Below, in pieces: positions 7,669 through 15,911 of a DNA stretch of 40,453 nucleotides. Each line of letters starts with the position of its first letter. Position 1 is the stretch's first letter. The notes under the pieces are model-generated. The model ran no database searches and had not been told where the DNA came from. It saw nothing but the letters and a program-made list of their open reading frames with translations. Made by a program: the position numbers and the translations under genes. Origin of the DNA: Bacteroidota bacterium (lineage in GTDB: Bacteria; Bacteroidota; Bacteroidia; Bacteroidales; JAADGE01); NCBI GenBank assembly GCA_024277895.1, contig JAJRUH010000129.1, positions 1-40,453 of the forward strand, written 5' to 3'.

Positions 7669-8856
7669 TTAGTTTAAAGTATTTAATAAATCCAATGCTT
7701 TATTCTGATATTTACCGTTTTCAGCAATAATCTCATTCAAAATTATTTTTGCATTTTCTTTTTTGCCGAGGTTTATTAATGATTTTGCTTTATACCATCG
7801 GGCATCTTCAACATATTTATTAACACCTTCAAAAATTACTTTATCAAAATCGGAAATTGCTTTGTCATAATTTCTCAATTTATAATATGAAAATCCGGTT
7901 TTATACAAAATTTCGTAATCGGCAGGTTTATATTTCAAATAATAGTTAAAATCTTTTAATGCTTCATCGTAAATTTTCATACTGTATGACAACAAAGCAC
8001 TTTCGCGCATACTTTTATATTTCTCAATTTCTTTTGTATTAACGGTTTTGCTGTTAAATCTTGCCCCGCGTGTTGTTTTGAAAGAAAAATTTTGGGCAGT
8101 TTTTTTATTTTCTTCCCCAACTGTTTTGTTAACATTAATATTATTTTCTACGGGAGCTAAAGAACTAATTGTAATATCTTCTGAAATTTCATCTGAAGAT
8201 TTTATATCATCAACTGATGCAATCTCTTTTTTATTATTTTTATTTTCCGAAACCGTATTTTTTTTATTAAAATTATTTTCTTGAATCTTAATCGTTTTTT
8301 GTTCTGTGACTTTTTTATTTCCGGGTTTTTCCGGTTTTTCTAAACCATTAATAGTTTTTACATCGTTATTTATTTTTTCTTCGAGAATAATATTATCTGA
8401 ATCAGTTTCCTTTATATTTTTATTTTTGGTTACTAATGAATTTTCTTTCAATACTGTTTTTTCAACAGAAGACGTTTCGGCTAAATTTTCATCGTCGGAA
8501 TTCATATAAAAATTAATAATATATCCGGCACCGAGCAACAAAATAAGAGATGCAGCAATCGAAATAATACGTTTTGCAATTGATTTTTTATGAGAAGAAT
8601 GAAGCGGAATTACTTTGGCAGCACTTACTTTTTTATCAATTTTATTGTTAATATTCTTGACAACAACAGGTAATTTATTTTTGTCAGAAAGTAAAATATA
8701 CCCGTCAATCTCATCGCTGCACATAGGACAATCGGCAAGATGTAGTTCTACTCGGCGAATTTCTTCTTTACTTAAACTTCCGGAAATATATTGTTCAATT
8801 TCACGAGAAGTGAGACAAGAACTTTGATTAAATATGTTGTTTATTTCCGAATTCAT
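7669..8856 (-). CDS. Zinc-finger anti-sigma factor with TPR C-terminus
   Basis: A 395-residue membrane protein. The N-terminus holds a ZAS-type anti-sigma zinc motif H39-x3-C43-x2-C46 (ELHLADCPMCSDEI). A transmembrane helix follows at about residues 97-116 (IISIAASLILLLGAGYII). A long Asn/Lys/Glu-rich periplasmic linker, about residues 120-270, precedes two tetratricopeptide-like repeats (YDEALKDFNYYLKYKPADYE, then YDKAISDFDKVIFEGVNKYVEDARWYKAKSLINLGKKENA). Its ATG overlaps the stop of the upstream ECF sigma gene by 4 bases, so the two are translationally coupled and it very likely holds that sigma factor inactive at the membrane. The TPR part presumably senses or binds an envelope partner. 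The signal and mode of release are unknown. Confidence 0.85.
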   Translation of the reverse strand: MNSEINNIFNQSSCLTSREIEQYISGSLSKEEIRRVELHLADCPMCSDEIDGYILLSDKNKLPVVVKNINNKIDKKVSAAKVIPLHSSHKKSIAKRIISIAASLILLLGAGYIINFYMNSDDENLAETSSVEKTVLKENSLVTKNKNIKETDSDNIILEEKINNDVKTINGLEKPEKPGNKKVTEQKTIKIQENNFNKKNTVSENKNNKKEIASVDDIKSSDEISEDITISSLAPVENNINVNKTVGEENKKTAQNFSFKTTRGARFNSKTVNTKEIEKYKSMRESALLSYSMKIYDEALKDFNYYLKYKPADYEILYKTGFSYYKLRNYDKAISDFDKVIFEGVNKYVEDARWYKAKSLINLGKKENAKIILNEIIAENGKYQNKALDLLNTLN

Positions 8857-9461
8857 GAGAATAATTGTATAAAAATAAAAAATAAAGTCGTAATTCCTTC
8901 TTTGGTCAAAATATTTTTTAAATTTCTTTTACCGTTTTGAATATAACTTTTAACTTTTTTTTCCGGAAAAGTTGTTAATTCTGCAATTTCCGAGTAAGAT
9001 TTTCCTTCAAAATAGAATAAAGCGATACATTCTTTTTGCTCTTTATTAAGCTGATTTACGGCATTTTGAACTGTTTTCTCTTTTAATTCTCTGACTTCAT
9101 TTACTTTTAGATGCAAGTTAAAGTCATTTTCCATAAAATTTTCATTATCTTTTTTATATTCCAGTTTTTTTCTTAAATCGAATTGTTGTTTGCGTAACTT
9201 CATCAAACAATGATTACGAGTTACCATATATAACCAAGATTTAAAAATTTCAACTTTATGATTTAACAAATCCTCAAAAAGTTTCTCAAAAATCTGCATA
9301 ACAACATCATTTGCCTCATCTTCATTTTTGAGATATTTAAGAGAAACAAGAAAAACAAATTGAGTATAGCGTTTAAATAATTCACCTACAATTTCTTTAT
9401 CAAGATTTTCTTTATAAAGAAGAACTAATTCATTATCTGATATTTGCCGGTAATTACTCAC
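8853..9461 (-). CDS. ECF-type RNA polymerase sigma factor
   Basis: A 202-residue sigma-70 family ECF factor. Region 2 is at about residues 20-95 (LFKRYTQFVFLVSLKYLKNEDEANDVVMQIFEKL and FKSWLYMVTRNHCLMKLRK). Region 4 is at about residues 130-185 (LNKEQKECIALFYFEGKSYSEIAELTTFPEKKVKSYIQNGKRNLK), including the DNA-binding helix-turn-helix. The last dozen residues (ITTLFFIFIQLFS) are unusually hydrophobic for this family. The gene overlaps the following anti-sigma gene by ATGA. A TAAATTTG -7 element lies at 9487-9494 on the minus strand, in the divergent region shared with ubiA. Its target genes cannot be told from this window. Confidence 0.92.
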   Translation of the reverse strand: MSNYRQISDNELVLLYKENLDKEIVGELFKRYTQFVFLVSLKYLKNEDEANDVVMQIFEKLFEDLLNHKVEIFKSWLYMVTRNHCLMKLRKQQFDLRKKLEYKKDNENFMENDFNLHLKVNEVRELKEKTVQNAVNQLNKEQKECIALFYFEGKSYSEIAELTTFPEKKVKSYIQNGKRNLKNILTKEGITTLFFIFIQLFS

Positions 9462-9486
9462 TTTTTATACGGGAATTTTATATTGA

Positions 9487-9494
9487 CAAATTTA
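9487..9494 (-). promoter_or_regulatory. -7 element of the ECF sigma/anti-sigma operon
   Basis: TAAATTTG on the minus strand, 26 bases before the sigma-factor ATG at 9461. Only a weak ATTG is found upstream at about 22 bases, so the -33 element is imperfect. Confidence 0.4.
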
Positions 9495-9500
9495 GAAATT

Positions 9501-9533
9501 TTTGTTTAAAATCGAACAATTAATGTATTTTTG
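9501..9533 (+). promoter_or_regulatory. Promoter of the ubiA-like gene
   Basis: TTTG at 9501-9504, 21-base spacer, TATTTTTG at 9526-9533. This fits the Bacteroidota consensus and would start transcription about 25 bases before the ATG at 9565. It overlaps the divergent sigma-factor promoter region. Confidence 0.55.
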
Positions 9534-9564
9534 TTCAATTATTTACACAAACAGAAATATTTGA

Positions 9565-10434
9565 ATGATAAAGAAATACTTATCTCTGGTTAAATTCAGT
9601 CATACAATTTTTGCAATGCCGTTTGCATTAATAGGTTTTTTTTTGGCAGTAAAAATTTCGAATAAAGAAATTTTAAGTTCAGAAAATTTACAACTTTTGG
9701 TCTTAGTTATTTTAGATATGATTTTTGCCAGGAATGCAGCAATGGGATTTAATCGGTGGCTTGATCGTATGATTGACAAAAAAAATCCGCGAACGGCAGT
9801 AAGAGAAATTCCTTCCGGAAAAATAAAATCAAAATATGCACTTTGGTTTGTTATTATAAATTCCTTATTGTTTTTACTTGCAACATATTTTATAAATACT
9901 CTTGTTTTTATTCTTGCTCCCGTTGCATTAGCCGTAGTTTTAGGTTACAGTTATACGAAACGTTTTACTTGGTTTTGCCATTTTATTCTGGGTTTGGGAT
10001 TATCTTTGGCTCCGGTTGGTGCTTATTTAGCAGTTACGGGAACTTTTTCCCTTTTACCTGTTTTGTTTTCACTTACCGTATTATTTTGGACTGCCGGTTT
10101 TGATATTATCTATTCGCTTCAAGACGAAGAATTTGATAAAGAAAATAATTTGAAATCTATCCCTACACTACTCGGCAAAAAAAACGCATTGCATTTATCA
10201 ACTTTGTCACATATTATTACAACTGTTTTTATTATTTGGGCAGGCATAAGAGGAGCTGAAATTCTGGGAATTTGGTATTGGGCAGGTGCATTCTTTTTCG
10301 GATTTTCATTAATATATCAGCACTTACTTGTAAAACCAAACGATTTAAGTAGAGTAAACTTGGCATTTTTTACTACTAACGGGATTGCAAGTATCGTTTT
10401 TGCAGTTTTTACTTTAATAAGTTTATATGTTTGA
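9565..10434 (+). CDS. UbiA-family prenyltransferase (menaquinone/MqnP type)
   Basis: A 289-residue integral membrane protein with about eight hydrophobic helices. The first Asp-rich prenyl-diphosphate motif is N63-R-x2-D67-x3-D71 (NRWLDRMID), followed by NPRTAVREIPSGKI. The second is SLQDEEFDKENNLKSIPTLLGKK. These are the UbiA hallmarks for Mg-diphosphate binding. The LVKFSHTIFAMPFALIGF N-terminus and length are typical of 4-hydroxybenzoate-type enzymes. Bacteroidota make menaquinone rather than ubiquinone, so this is probably the futalosine-pathway prenyltransferase MqnP, or MenA-like; no other quinone gene is nearby to decide. Transcribed alone, with a terminator after it. Confidence 0.85.
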   Translation: MIKKYLSLVKFSHTIFAMPFALIGFFLAVKISNKEILSSENLQLLVLVILDMIFARNAAMGFNRWLDRMIDKKNPRTAVREIPSGKIKSKYALWFVIINSLLFLLATYFINTLVFILAPVALAVVLGYSYTKRFTWFCHFILGLGLSLAPVGAYLAVTGTFSLLPVLFSLTVLFWTAGFDIIYSLQDEEFDKENNLKSIPTLLGKKNALHLSTLSHIITTVFIIWAGIRGAEILGIWYWAGAFFFGFSLIYQHLLVKPNDLSRVNLAFFTTNGIASIVFAVFTLISLYV

Positions 10435-10518
10435 AACATTTTGTCGCCTTAAAAAGACGACTTACATTTGCTGCTTTCAGAAAAACAATTTACAATTATC
10501 ATCTCAAAAATAACATAC

Positions 10519-10551
10519 AAAAAAGGGCTCCCAAAATGAGAACCCTTTTTT
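10519..10551. terminator. Terminator between ubiA-like and peroxiredoxin genes
   Basis: AAAAAAGGG pairs with CCCTTTTTT, with an inner CTC/GAG and a 2-base bulge, loop CCAAAAT. T-runs on both strands let it end both converging genes. Confidence 0.75.
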
Positions 10552-10570
10552 AATAATAATGAAAAAGGAA

Positions 10571-11203
10571 CTATTTTTTTGCAAGATATTCTGCAATTCC
10601 TTCTTGTGTTGCAACCAAAGCTTTTTCGCCTTCGTGCCAATCAGCAGGACAAACTTCTCCGTGTTTTTCAAAATATTGCAAAGCATCAATCATTCTTAAA
10701 GTTTCTGTAATGCTTCTTCCGAGAGGCATATTGTTTACAACCTGATGTTGAACGGTTCCTTCTTTGTCAATTAAGAACAAACCTCTGTAAGCCATAGGTG
10801 TCCCTTCAAAAATAAAGTCCCCCTCTTCGTCAAAATCATATTCCCCGGCAAGCACATCGTAGTCCATAGAAATTGTTTTAGATTGATCAGCAACCAACGG
10901 ATATTGCACTCCTTTAATTCCGCCGTCGTTTAATTCTGTTTGTAACCATTTCCAATGTGAAAATTGTGAATCGGTTGAAACACCTATTACCTGAACATTT
11001 CTTTTATCAAACTCGTCCATTTTGTCCTGAAAAGCTAAAATTTCGGTAGGACATACAAAAGTAAAATCGGCAGGATAGAAAAATAATACTACATATTTTT
11101 TTCCGATATAATCTGCCAATTTGAATTCGTTAATCATTTCTCCGCCTTTCGATACTGCCGGAGCAGTGAATAAAGGTGCCTTTTTTCCTGTTAATACAGC
11201 CAT
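10571..11203 (-). CDS. Typical 2-Cys peroxiredoxin (AhpC/TSA family)
   Basis: A 210-residue thiol peroxidase. The peroxidatic cysteine is C51 in FYPADFTFVCPTEI and the resolving cysteine is C185 in HGEVCPADWHEG, as in typical 2-Cys enzymes. The conserved arginine lies in the AYRGLFLID strand. It reduces H2O2, organic hydroperoxides or peroxynitrite using thioredoxin or AhpF; no reductase gene is adjacent. Compared with short AhpC proteins it has an acidic insertion, AGEYDFDEEGDFIFEGTPMA, at about residues 119-138. Cytosolic. A TATCTTTG -7 element on the minus strand lies at 11252-11259, giving a leader of about 40 bases. Confidence 0.95.
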   Translation of the reverse strand: MAVLTGKKAPLFTAPAVSKGGEMINEFKLADYIGKKYVVLFFYPADFTFVCPTEILAFQDKMDEFDKRNVQVIGVSTDSQFSHWKWLQTELNDGGIKGVQYPLVADQSKTISMDYDVLAGEYDFDEEGDFIFEGTPMAYRGLFLIDKEGTVQHQVVNNMPLGRSITETLRMIDALQYFEKHGEVCPADWHEGEKALVATQEGIAEYLAKK

Positions 11204-11251
11204 TTTCTATAATTTTTTATTGTTAATAATTCTATTTAATATTTTCGGATA

Positions 11252-11259
11252 CAAAGATA
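11252..11259 (-). promoter_or_regulatory. -7 element of the peroxiredoxin gene
   Basis: TATCTTTG on the minus strand, about 49 bases before the ATG at 11203. No convincing TTTG at -33. No Fur/PerR-like dyad resembling the one before perR is evident. Confidence 0.4.
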
Positions 11260-11330
11260 CTAATATATTCTTATTTAGAAAAAATATAAATAAGAAATTT
11301 TGAAAAAATTTTTAATAAAATAATAATCAA

Positions 11331-11338
11331 TAAATTTG
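11331..11338 (+). promoter_or_regulatory. -7 element of the wbqC-like gene
   Basis: TAAATTTG only 11 bases before the ATG at 11350, so the transcript would be nearly leaderless. The nearest upstream TTTG (11299-11302) is 28 bases away, too far to be a good -33. Confidence 0.35.
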
Positions 11339-11349
11339 CAAAAAAAAGT

Positions 11350-11991
11350 ATGACAGATAAAAGAAAAGCAATTTTTTCAACGGCATATTTCCCGCCTATA
11401 AATTATATTTCTGAAATATTAAAATGCGAAACAATTATTATTGAAAGATTTGAAAATTACTCTAAACAATCCTATCGAAATCGTTGCGAAATTCTGTCGC
11501 CTAACGGAAAACTGGCATTAAGTGTTCCGATAGTAAAAACCGTGAAACCGAAACAATTAATTAAAGACGTAAAAATTGATTACAAAAACAATTGGCAGGC
11601 ATTGCATTTAAAAAGTTTAAAGACAGCTTATCTCTCCTCTCCTTTTTTTGAATTTTATATTGACGCTTTTTTATCTTTTTTTGAAAAAAAATATACTTTT
11701 CTGTTTGATTATAATATTGAAATTTTACAAAAACTGTTTTCGGAATTAGAAATTAACAAAAAAATTATCTTTACCGAAGAATATTATACTGAATACTTTC
11801 TTCCTGATTTCAGAAATTCGATACACCCTAAAAAGCAATTACAACAATCTGAAAATAAAACATATTCAAAAAAATACACACAAGTTTTCTTCAATAAATT
11901 TGATTTTATTTCCGATTTATCAATTTTAGATTTACTGTTTAATGAAGGACCGAATGCTGTTGAGATTTGTAATAATTTTATATCAGATTAA
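11350..11991 (+). CDS. WbqC-like family protein
   Basis: A 213-residue protein with the WbqC-like N-terminus: IFSTAYFPPINYISEILKCETIIIERFENYSKQSYRNRC, then ILSPNGKLALSVPIVK. The family occurs in polysaccharide biosynthesis loci and in many Bacteroidota genomes, but its biochemical function is not established. No signal peptide or membrane segment. Length is normal. It stands alone here; the 166 bases before the next gene show no clear feature. Confidence 0.85.
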   Translation: MTDKRKAIFSTAYFPPINYISEILKCETIIIERFENYSKQSYRNRCEILSPNGKLALSVPIVKTVKPKQLIKDVKIDYKNNWQALHLKSLKTAYLSSPFFEFYIDAFLSFFEKKYTFLFDYNIEILQKLFSELEINKKIIFTEEYYTEYFLPDFRNSIHPKKQLQQSENKTYSKKYTQVFFNKFDFISDLSILDLLFNEGPNAVEICNNFISD

Positions 11992-12157
11992 CGAAACTGT
12001 CTTAAAATATTAAAAATATGTTCACACAAAGCCGGTAAAAGAAATGCAAAGTTCACATAATTAACGAGACACACGTAATGTCTTTCAACGAAATAAATTT
12101 CATTCTGCAAACGAGTATTTTTTTATTAATTTTAGGATTTTTAAAACAAAATAAATA

Positions 12158-13789
12158 ATGGATATTGAATTCAACAAAAACGAAGATTTTAATAAACTTG
12201 CCGTTTCAGAAATAAAACACAAATTAGACAAAATATATCCGGGCGGAGGGAAAAAGAAGATTGAAAAACAACACGCCAAAGGTAAAATGACGGCTCGCGA
12301 ACGTATTGATTATTTGGTAGATAAAGGCAGTAAAATTACAGAAATAGGTGCTTTTGCAGGCGAAGGGATGTATGAAGAATACGGCGGTTGTCCTTCCGGC
12401 GGTGTAGTTGTTGTGCTCGGTTACGTAGAAAAAAGATTGTGTGTAATTGTTGCCAACGATGCAACGGTAAAAGCAGGTGCATGGTTTCCGATTACGGCAA
12501 AAAAGAATTTGCGGGCACAGGAAATAGCTATGGAAAACCGAATTCCTATAATTTACCTGGTGGACAGTGCAGGAGTTTTTCTGCCTATGCAAGACGAAAT
12601 TTTTCCCGATAAAGAACATTTCGGGCGTATTTTTCGGAATAATGCAAAAATGTCGGCAGCGGGTATTATCCAAATTTCTGCTATTATGGGAAGTTGTGTT
12701 GCCGGCGGTGCTTATTTGCCCATTATGTCCGACGAAGCCATTATCGTAAATAAAACAGGCTCTATTTTTCTTGCAGGTTCGTATTTGGTAAAATCGGCCG
12801 TAGGCGAGGAAATTGATAATGAAACTCTGGGCGGCGCAACAACACAAACTGAAATTTCCGGAATATTAGATTATAAAGTTGAAAACGATAAAGAAGCTCT
12901 TGATTTAATACGAAAATTGATTGATAAAACTTGTGTTAACGAAACAAAATGTTGTCTTGACAGGAAAAAACCTTCAGCACCTAAAAAAGATCCTAAAGAA
13001 ATTTACGGTATATTACCTGCAACTCGTGAGAAACCATATGAAATAAAAGAAATCATAGAACGTATTATTGATAATTCGGACTTTACAGAATACAAACCTG
13101 CATACGGCAAGACTATTGTTTGCGGTTATGCAAGAATTGACGGCTGGCCCGTAGGCATTGTTGCCAATCAGCGAACTATTCAAAAAACGGCAAAAGGCGA
13201 AATGCAATTCGGCGGAGTTATTTATTCTGATTCGGCAGATAAAGCAGCTCATTTTGTAATGAACTGTAATCAGAAAAAATTACCGATTGTATTTTTTCAC
13301 GATGTAACAGGATTTATGGTCGGAAGCCGTTCGGAACAAGGCGGAATTATAAAAGACGGAGCAAAAATGGTAAATGCCGTAGCAAATTCGATTGTGCCTA
13401 AATTTTCGGTTATAATCGGAAATTCCTACGGTGCAGGAAATTATGCTATGAACGGAAAAGCTTATGATCCGCGCTTGATTGTTGCCTGGCCCTCGGCAAA
13501 AATTGCAGTAATGAGCGGTGCCAGTGCGGCAAAAACCTTATTGCAAATACAAGTTGCTTCGCTGAAAGCAAAAGGCGAAAAAATTACCAAAGAAGCCGAA
13601 GAAAAGATTTTAAAAGATATTCAAAAACGATATGACGAACAAACAACACCGGTTTATGCCGCAAGTCGCCTGTGGGTTGATGCCGTAATTGATCCGACAG
13701 AAACACGTGAAATTATTTCGAAAGGAATTGAAGCCGCATCTCATAATCCTATAAAAGAAGATTACAAAACAGGAGTTATCAGAACTTAA
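12158..13789 (+). CDS. Acyl-CoA carboxylase beta subunit (methylcrotonyl-CoA carboxylase-like)
   Basis: A 543-residue carboxyltransferase with two crotonase-fold halves. GKMTARERIDYLVDKGS starts the core; LVDSAGVFLPMQDEIFPDKEHFGRIF and GSCVAGGAYLPIMSDEAIIV form the acyl-CoA site; FFHDVTGFMVGSRSEQGGIIKDGAKM and GNSYGAGNYAMNGKAYDPRLIVAWPSAKIAVMSG form the biotin-binding half. DSAGVFLPMQDEIFPD is closest to methylcrotonyl-CoA carboxylase beta subunits (leucine catabolism) rather than propionyl-CoA carboxylase. It moves carboxyl from carboxybiotin to an acyl-CoA. The biotin carboxylase/carrier alpha subunit is not next to it, which is unusual. An acyl-CoA dehydrogenase near 32 kb could belong to the same kind of pathway but is not linked. 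Confidence 0.9.
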   Translation: MDIEFNKNEDFNKLAVSEIKHKLDKIYPGGGKKKIEKQHAKGKMTARERIDYLVDKGSKITEIGAFAGEGMYEEYGGCPSGGVVVVLGYVEKRLCVIVANDATVKAGAWFPITAKKNLRAQEIAMENRIPIIYLVDSAGVFLPMQDEIFPDKEHFGRIFRNNAKMSAAGIIQISAIMGSCVAGGAYLPIMSDEAIIVNKTGSIFLAGSYLVKSAVGEEIDNETLGGATTQTEISGILDYKVENDKEALDLIRKLIDKTCVNETKCCLDRKKPSAPKKDPKEIYGILPATREKPYEIKEIIERIIDNSDFTEYKPAYGKTIVCGYARIDGWPVGIVANQRTIQKTAKGEMQFGGVIYSDSADKAAHFVMNCNQKKLPIVFFHDVTGFMVGSRSEQGGIIKDGAKMVNAVANSIVPKFSVIIGNSYGAGNYAMNGKAYDPRLIVAWPSAKIAVMSGASAAKTLLQIQVASLKAKGEKITKEAEEKILKDIQKRYDEQTTPVYAASRLWVDAVIDPTETREIISKGIEAASHNPIKEDYKTGVIRT

Positions 13790-13871
13790 AACTTTGTATT
13801 GTGCAAAAAAAGATTGATGCCCGATTATACAAATAAGAAATGCAAAAAACACTAAACCGATTTTTTGTAAA

Positions 13872-14189
13872 TAGGGCGTGCTGAAAAGTGCTGACATATT
13901 TGTGTTTCAGCTATTTACAATACTATTTACATATACAAGTGCAAGGTTTTTAATTCATTTCACCCTATTTCCTTGCACTTGTGTAAAATATTTTAGCTGC
14001 CCACAGGCACATCATCTTTCTGTTGATAGTCATCGTATCACTATTTCAATTTAAGTAAAACAGGTTTAAACCTAACAGGCTGTTTGCTAACACATTGATA
14101 CGATGACTTGCGGATTTAAGGTATTTATACACGACTTCAAACGAAAAACTTGAAATCTAATGCACCTGTGAGCTTTTCAGCAAGCCCTA
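13872..14189 (+). mobile_element. Complete miniature inverted-repeat element (318 bp, MITE-like)
   Basis: Begins TAGGGCGTGCTGAAAA and ends TTTTCAGCAAGCCCTA, terminal inverted repeats of 16 bp with one mismatch. Inside are two further inverted repeats: ACAAGTGCAAGG (13935-13946) with CCTTGCACTTGT (13971-13982), and AGTCATCGTATCA (14028-14040) with TGATACGATGACT (14096-14108). It carries no transposase. Both ends are TA, so the true ends may be GGGC..GCCC flanked by a TA target duplication as in IS630/mariner elements; that is inference. Two more copies lie in this window (5401-5505 shortened, 40193 to the edge). A short direct continuation of the 3' end of the carboxylase gene separates it from that stop codon. 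Confidence 0.8.
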
Positions 14190-14210
14190 AATATCATTTC
14201 TCAAACAAAT

Positions 14211-14245
14211 AAAAAAGGGTCTCAAAATAAATGAAACCCTTAAAT
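14211..14245 (-). terminator. Terminator of the FadL-type porin gene
   Basis: On the minus strand AAGGGTTTCA...TGAGACCCTTTTTT forms a stem (AAGGGT/ACCCTT plus TCA/TGA) with a following T-run, 19 bases after the stop at 14264. Confidence 0.65.
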
Positions 14246-14263
14246 GTTTATATGAGGAACATT

Positions 14264-15817
14264 TTAAAATCGCAATCCAAATGTTACTTTAATAAATTGT
14301 TTTGCATTTTTAACAGTTGCCGTAGGTTCGGTTTTACCGCCCATCGGATCGTAGGGAAAAACATTTGTCGCATTATAAAGATACATTGTTTCGTTTGTTT
14401 GTGAATAAGAATATGAAAAATCTATAAATGAATTTTTTCCGGCAAATCCGATGCCTCCGGAATAAATAGATTTTGCACCGTCGAAGAAACCGGAGTTTCC
14501 TTTATACGGACTTGTATAAACTGCATAACCTCCTCGCAATTTCATAAACCCGAAATTAAATTCCGCTCCGGCTCTGATACTGTGAGTTGCCTGATACAAA
14601 TTTTTCACTGTAAAATTCTCATTATCACAAGAATAATCTGAAAAAGAATCGTGTTTTAATCGAGCTCTCGAATAATCAACATATTCATAATCAATACTGA
14701 AAGTCATAGGAACTGTATAAAAATTTCCGATTTGATGTGCATCAAAAATAAAAGCAGTACCAAAAGTTGCTCTGAAAGGTGTTTGTAAACGCCAAGTAAA
14801 AATATTTGCAGTATCAGGCTCATAATCATAATAACCGTTATCATCTGCCACAGGATAATCAATATACATTGATGTTTGATAATCATCACTAAATCGGTAA
14901 GCTGTTGAAGTATGTATTGCACCTCCAAACCTCAAAAATTTAAACGGCTGATAAATAAAACCGAATTTTCCGTTAATTCCGCTGCCTTCGGATACTAATG
15001 TTTGTTTGTAATCTAAGCGGTTTGGATTTACTAAAATGCTGTCACCCGGATTATTTTTATCTTCTGCATAAATATTCGGAAAATCAGATTCGGAATAAAC
15101 AGATTCTTCGCGGTAATTAATTGTAGTAAAACCTACACTCATTCCGAGATATAATTTATCGGCAATATTACCTCCTGCCGTAAGTACGAATTCGCCTCCT
15201 CCGCCTTTTGAAACTACGTTGTTTTTCTGAGTTTCACCGTAGCGTGCATCATCAGTTACATACGACCAGTATTCGTTACTTGTTGTATCATAATTCAATA
15301 ACCACCCTCTATAAGCTAAGTCTTCTCTGAAAGCACTGTATCTGTCAGAATTTGCATTATATACTATATAATCTAAAATTGATCCGTCCGGATTATTGCC
15401 GGAAACAATCGTTCGTTTTCTGTAATCGTTATAAGAATTATATGCTAATCCGAAATTTACGGATTTAAATATATTCTTCGGATGCATAACACCGACATAA
15501 GCAATATTTGAAAACGTAAAACCATATTTACTTTCAGTTCTCGAACTTCCGAAAAATGTTCCTTCAGCATTATTAATAATAAAATTAGGTGTTAATGTAA
15601 ATTGTGCACTTTTAAATACTGCAATACCGGCAGGATTTATTGAAAATGCTGACATATCCGCACCTAATGCCGATAAGGAATTACCCATAGCATCAGATTT
15701 GGCCGTTGTTGACCAAAATTGTTGACTGTATCGAAGTGCATCGATATGATTTTGTGCAAATGAAAAACTAAAATTCATTATCAGCACAATAAGGAAAATA
15801 TATTTTTTTGAAACCAT
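14264..15817 (-). CDS. OmpP1/FadL-type outer membrane porin
   Basis: A 517-residue beta-barrel protein with a signal peptide (MVSKKYIFLIVLIMNFSFSFAQ, cleavage after about residue 21). The N-terminal hatch reads ALRYSQQFWSTTAKSDAMGNSLSALGADMSAFSINPAGIAVFKSAQFTLTPNF, which is the FadL/TodX pattern with the conserved NPAG. The rest alternates aromatic strands and ends in FIKVTFGLRF with a terminal aromatic, as outer-membrane barrels do. FadL proteins carry long-chain fatty acids or other hydrophobic compounds across the outer membrane by lateral opening. Bacteroidota encode several copies of unknown cargo. It lies 94 bases downstream of the repeat-rich lipoprotein gene and may share its transcript. 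Confidence 0.85.
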   Translation of the reverse strand: MVSKKYIFLIVLIMNFSFSFAQNHIDALRYSQQFWSTTAKSDAMGNSLSALGADMSAFSINPAGIAVFKSAQFTLTPNFIINNAEGTFFGSSRTESKYGFTFSNIAYVGVMHPKNIFKSVNFGLAYNSYNDYRKRTIVSGNNPDGSILDYIVYNANSDRYSAFREDLAYRGWLLNYDTTSNEYWSYVTDDARYGETQKNNVVSKGGGGEFVLTAGGNIADKLYLGMSVGFTTINYREESVYSESDFPNIYAEDKNNPGDSILVNPNRLDYKQTLVSEGSGINGKFGFIYQPFKFLRFGGAIHTSTAYRFSDDYQTSMYIDYPVADDNGYYDYEPDTANIFTWRLQTPFRATFGTAFIFDAHQIGNFYTVPMTFSIDYEYVDYSRARLKHDSFSDYSCDNENFTVKNLYQATHSIRAGAEFNFGFMKLRGGYAVYTSPYKGNSGFFDGAKSIYSGGIGFAGKNSFIDFSYSYSQTNETMYLYNATNVFPYDPMGGKTEPTATVKNAKQFIKVTFGLRF

Positions 15818-15911
15818 TTTTGTGATTTTTTAGATTGTGATAAGAAGTCTGTTATTTCAAAAACTATAATTTTAAGTGCCGGATACCGAAAGACCCGGTA
15901 TTTAATTTATA

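Noticed and set aside
12224-12847. 207-residue minus-strand frame inside the carboxylase gene
   Set aside because: Antisense shadow of a gene with clear family motifs.
15870-15905. Terminator between the lipoprotein and FadL genes
   Set aside because: Stem ATACCG/CGGTAT is only 6 bp and is not followed by a T-run on the minus strand.
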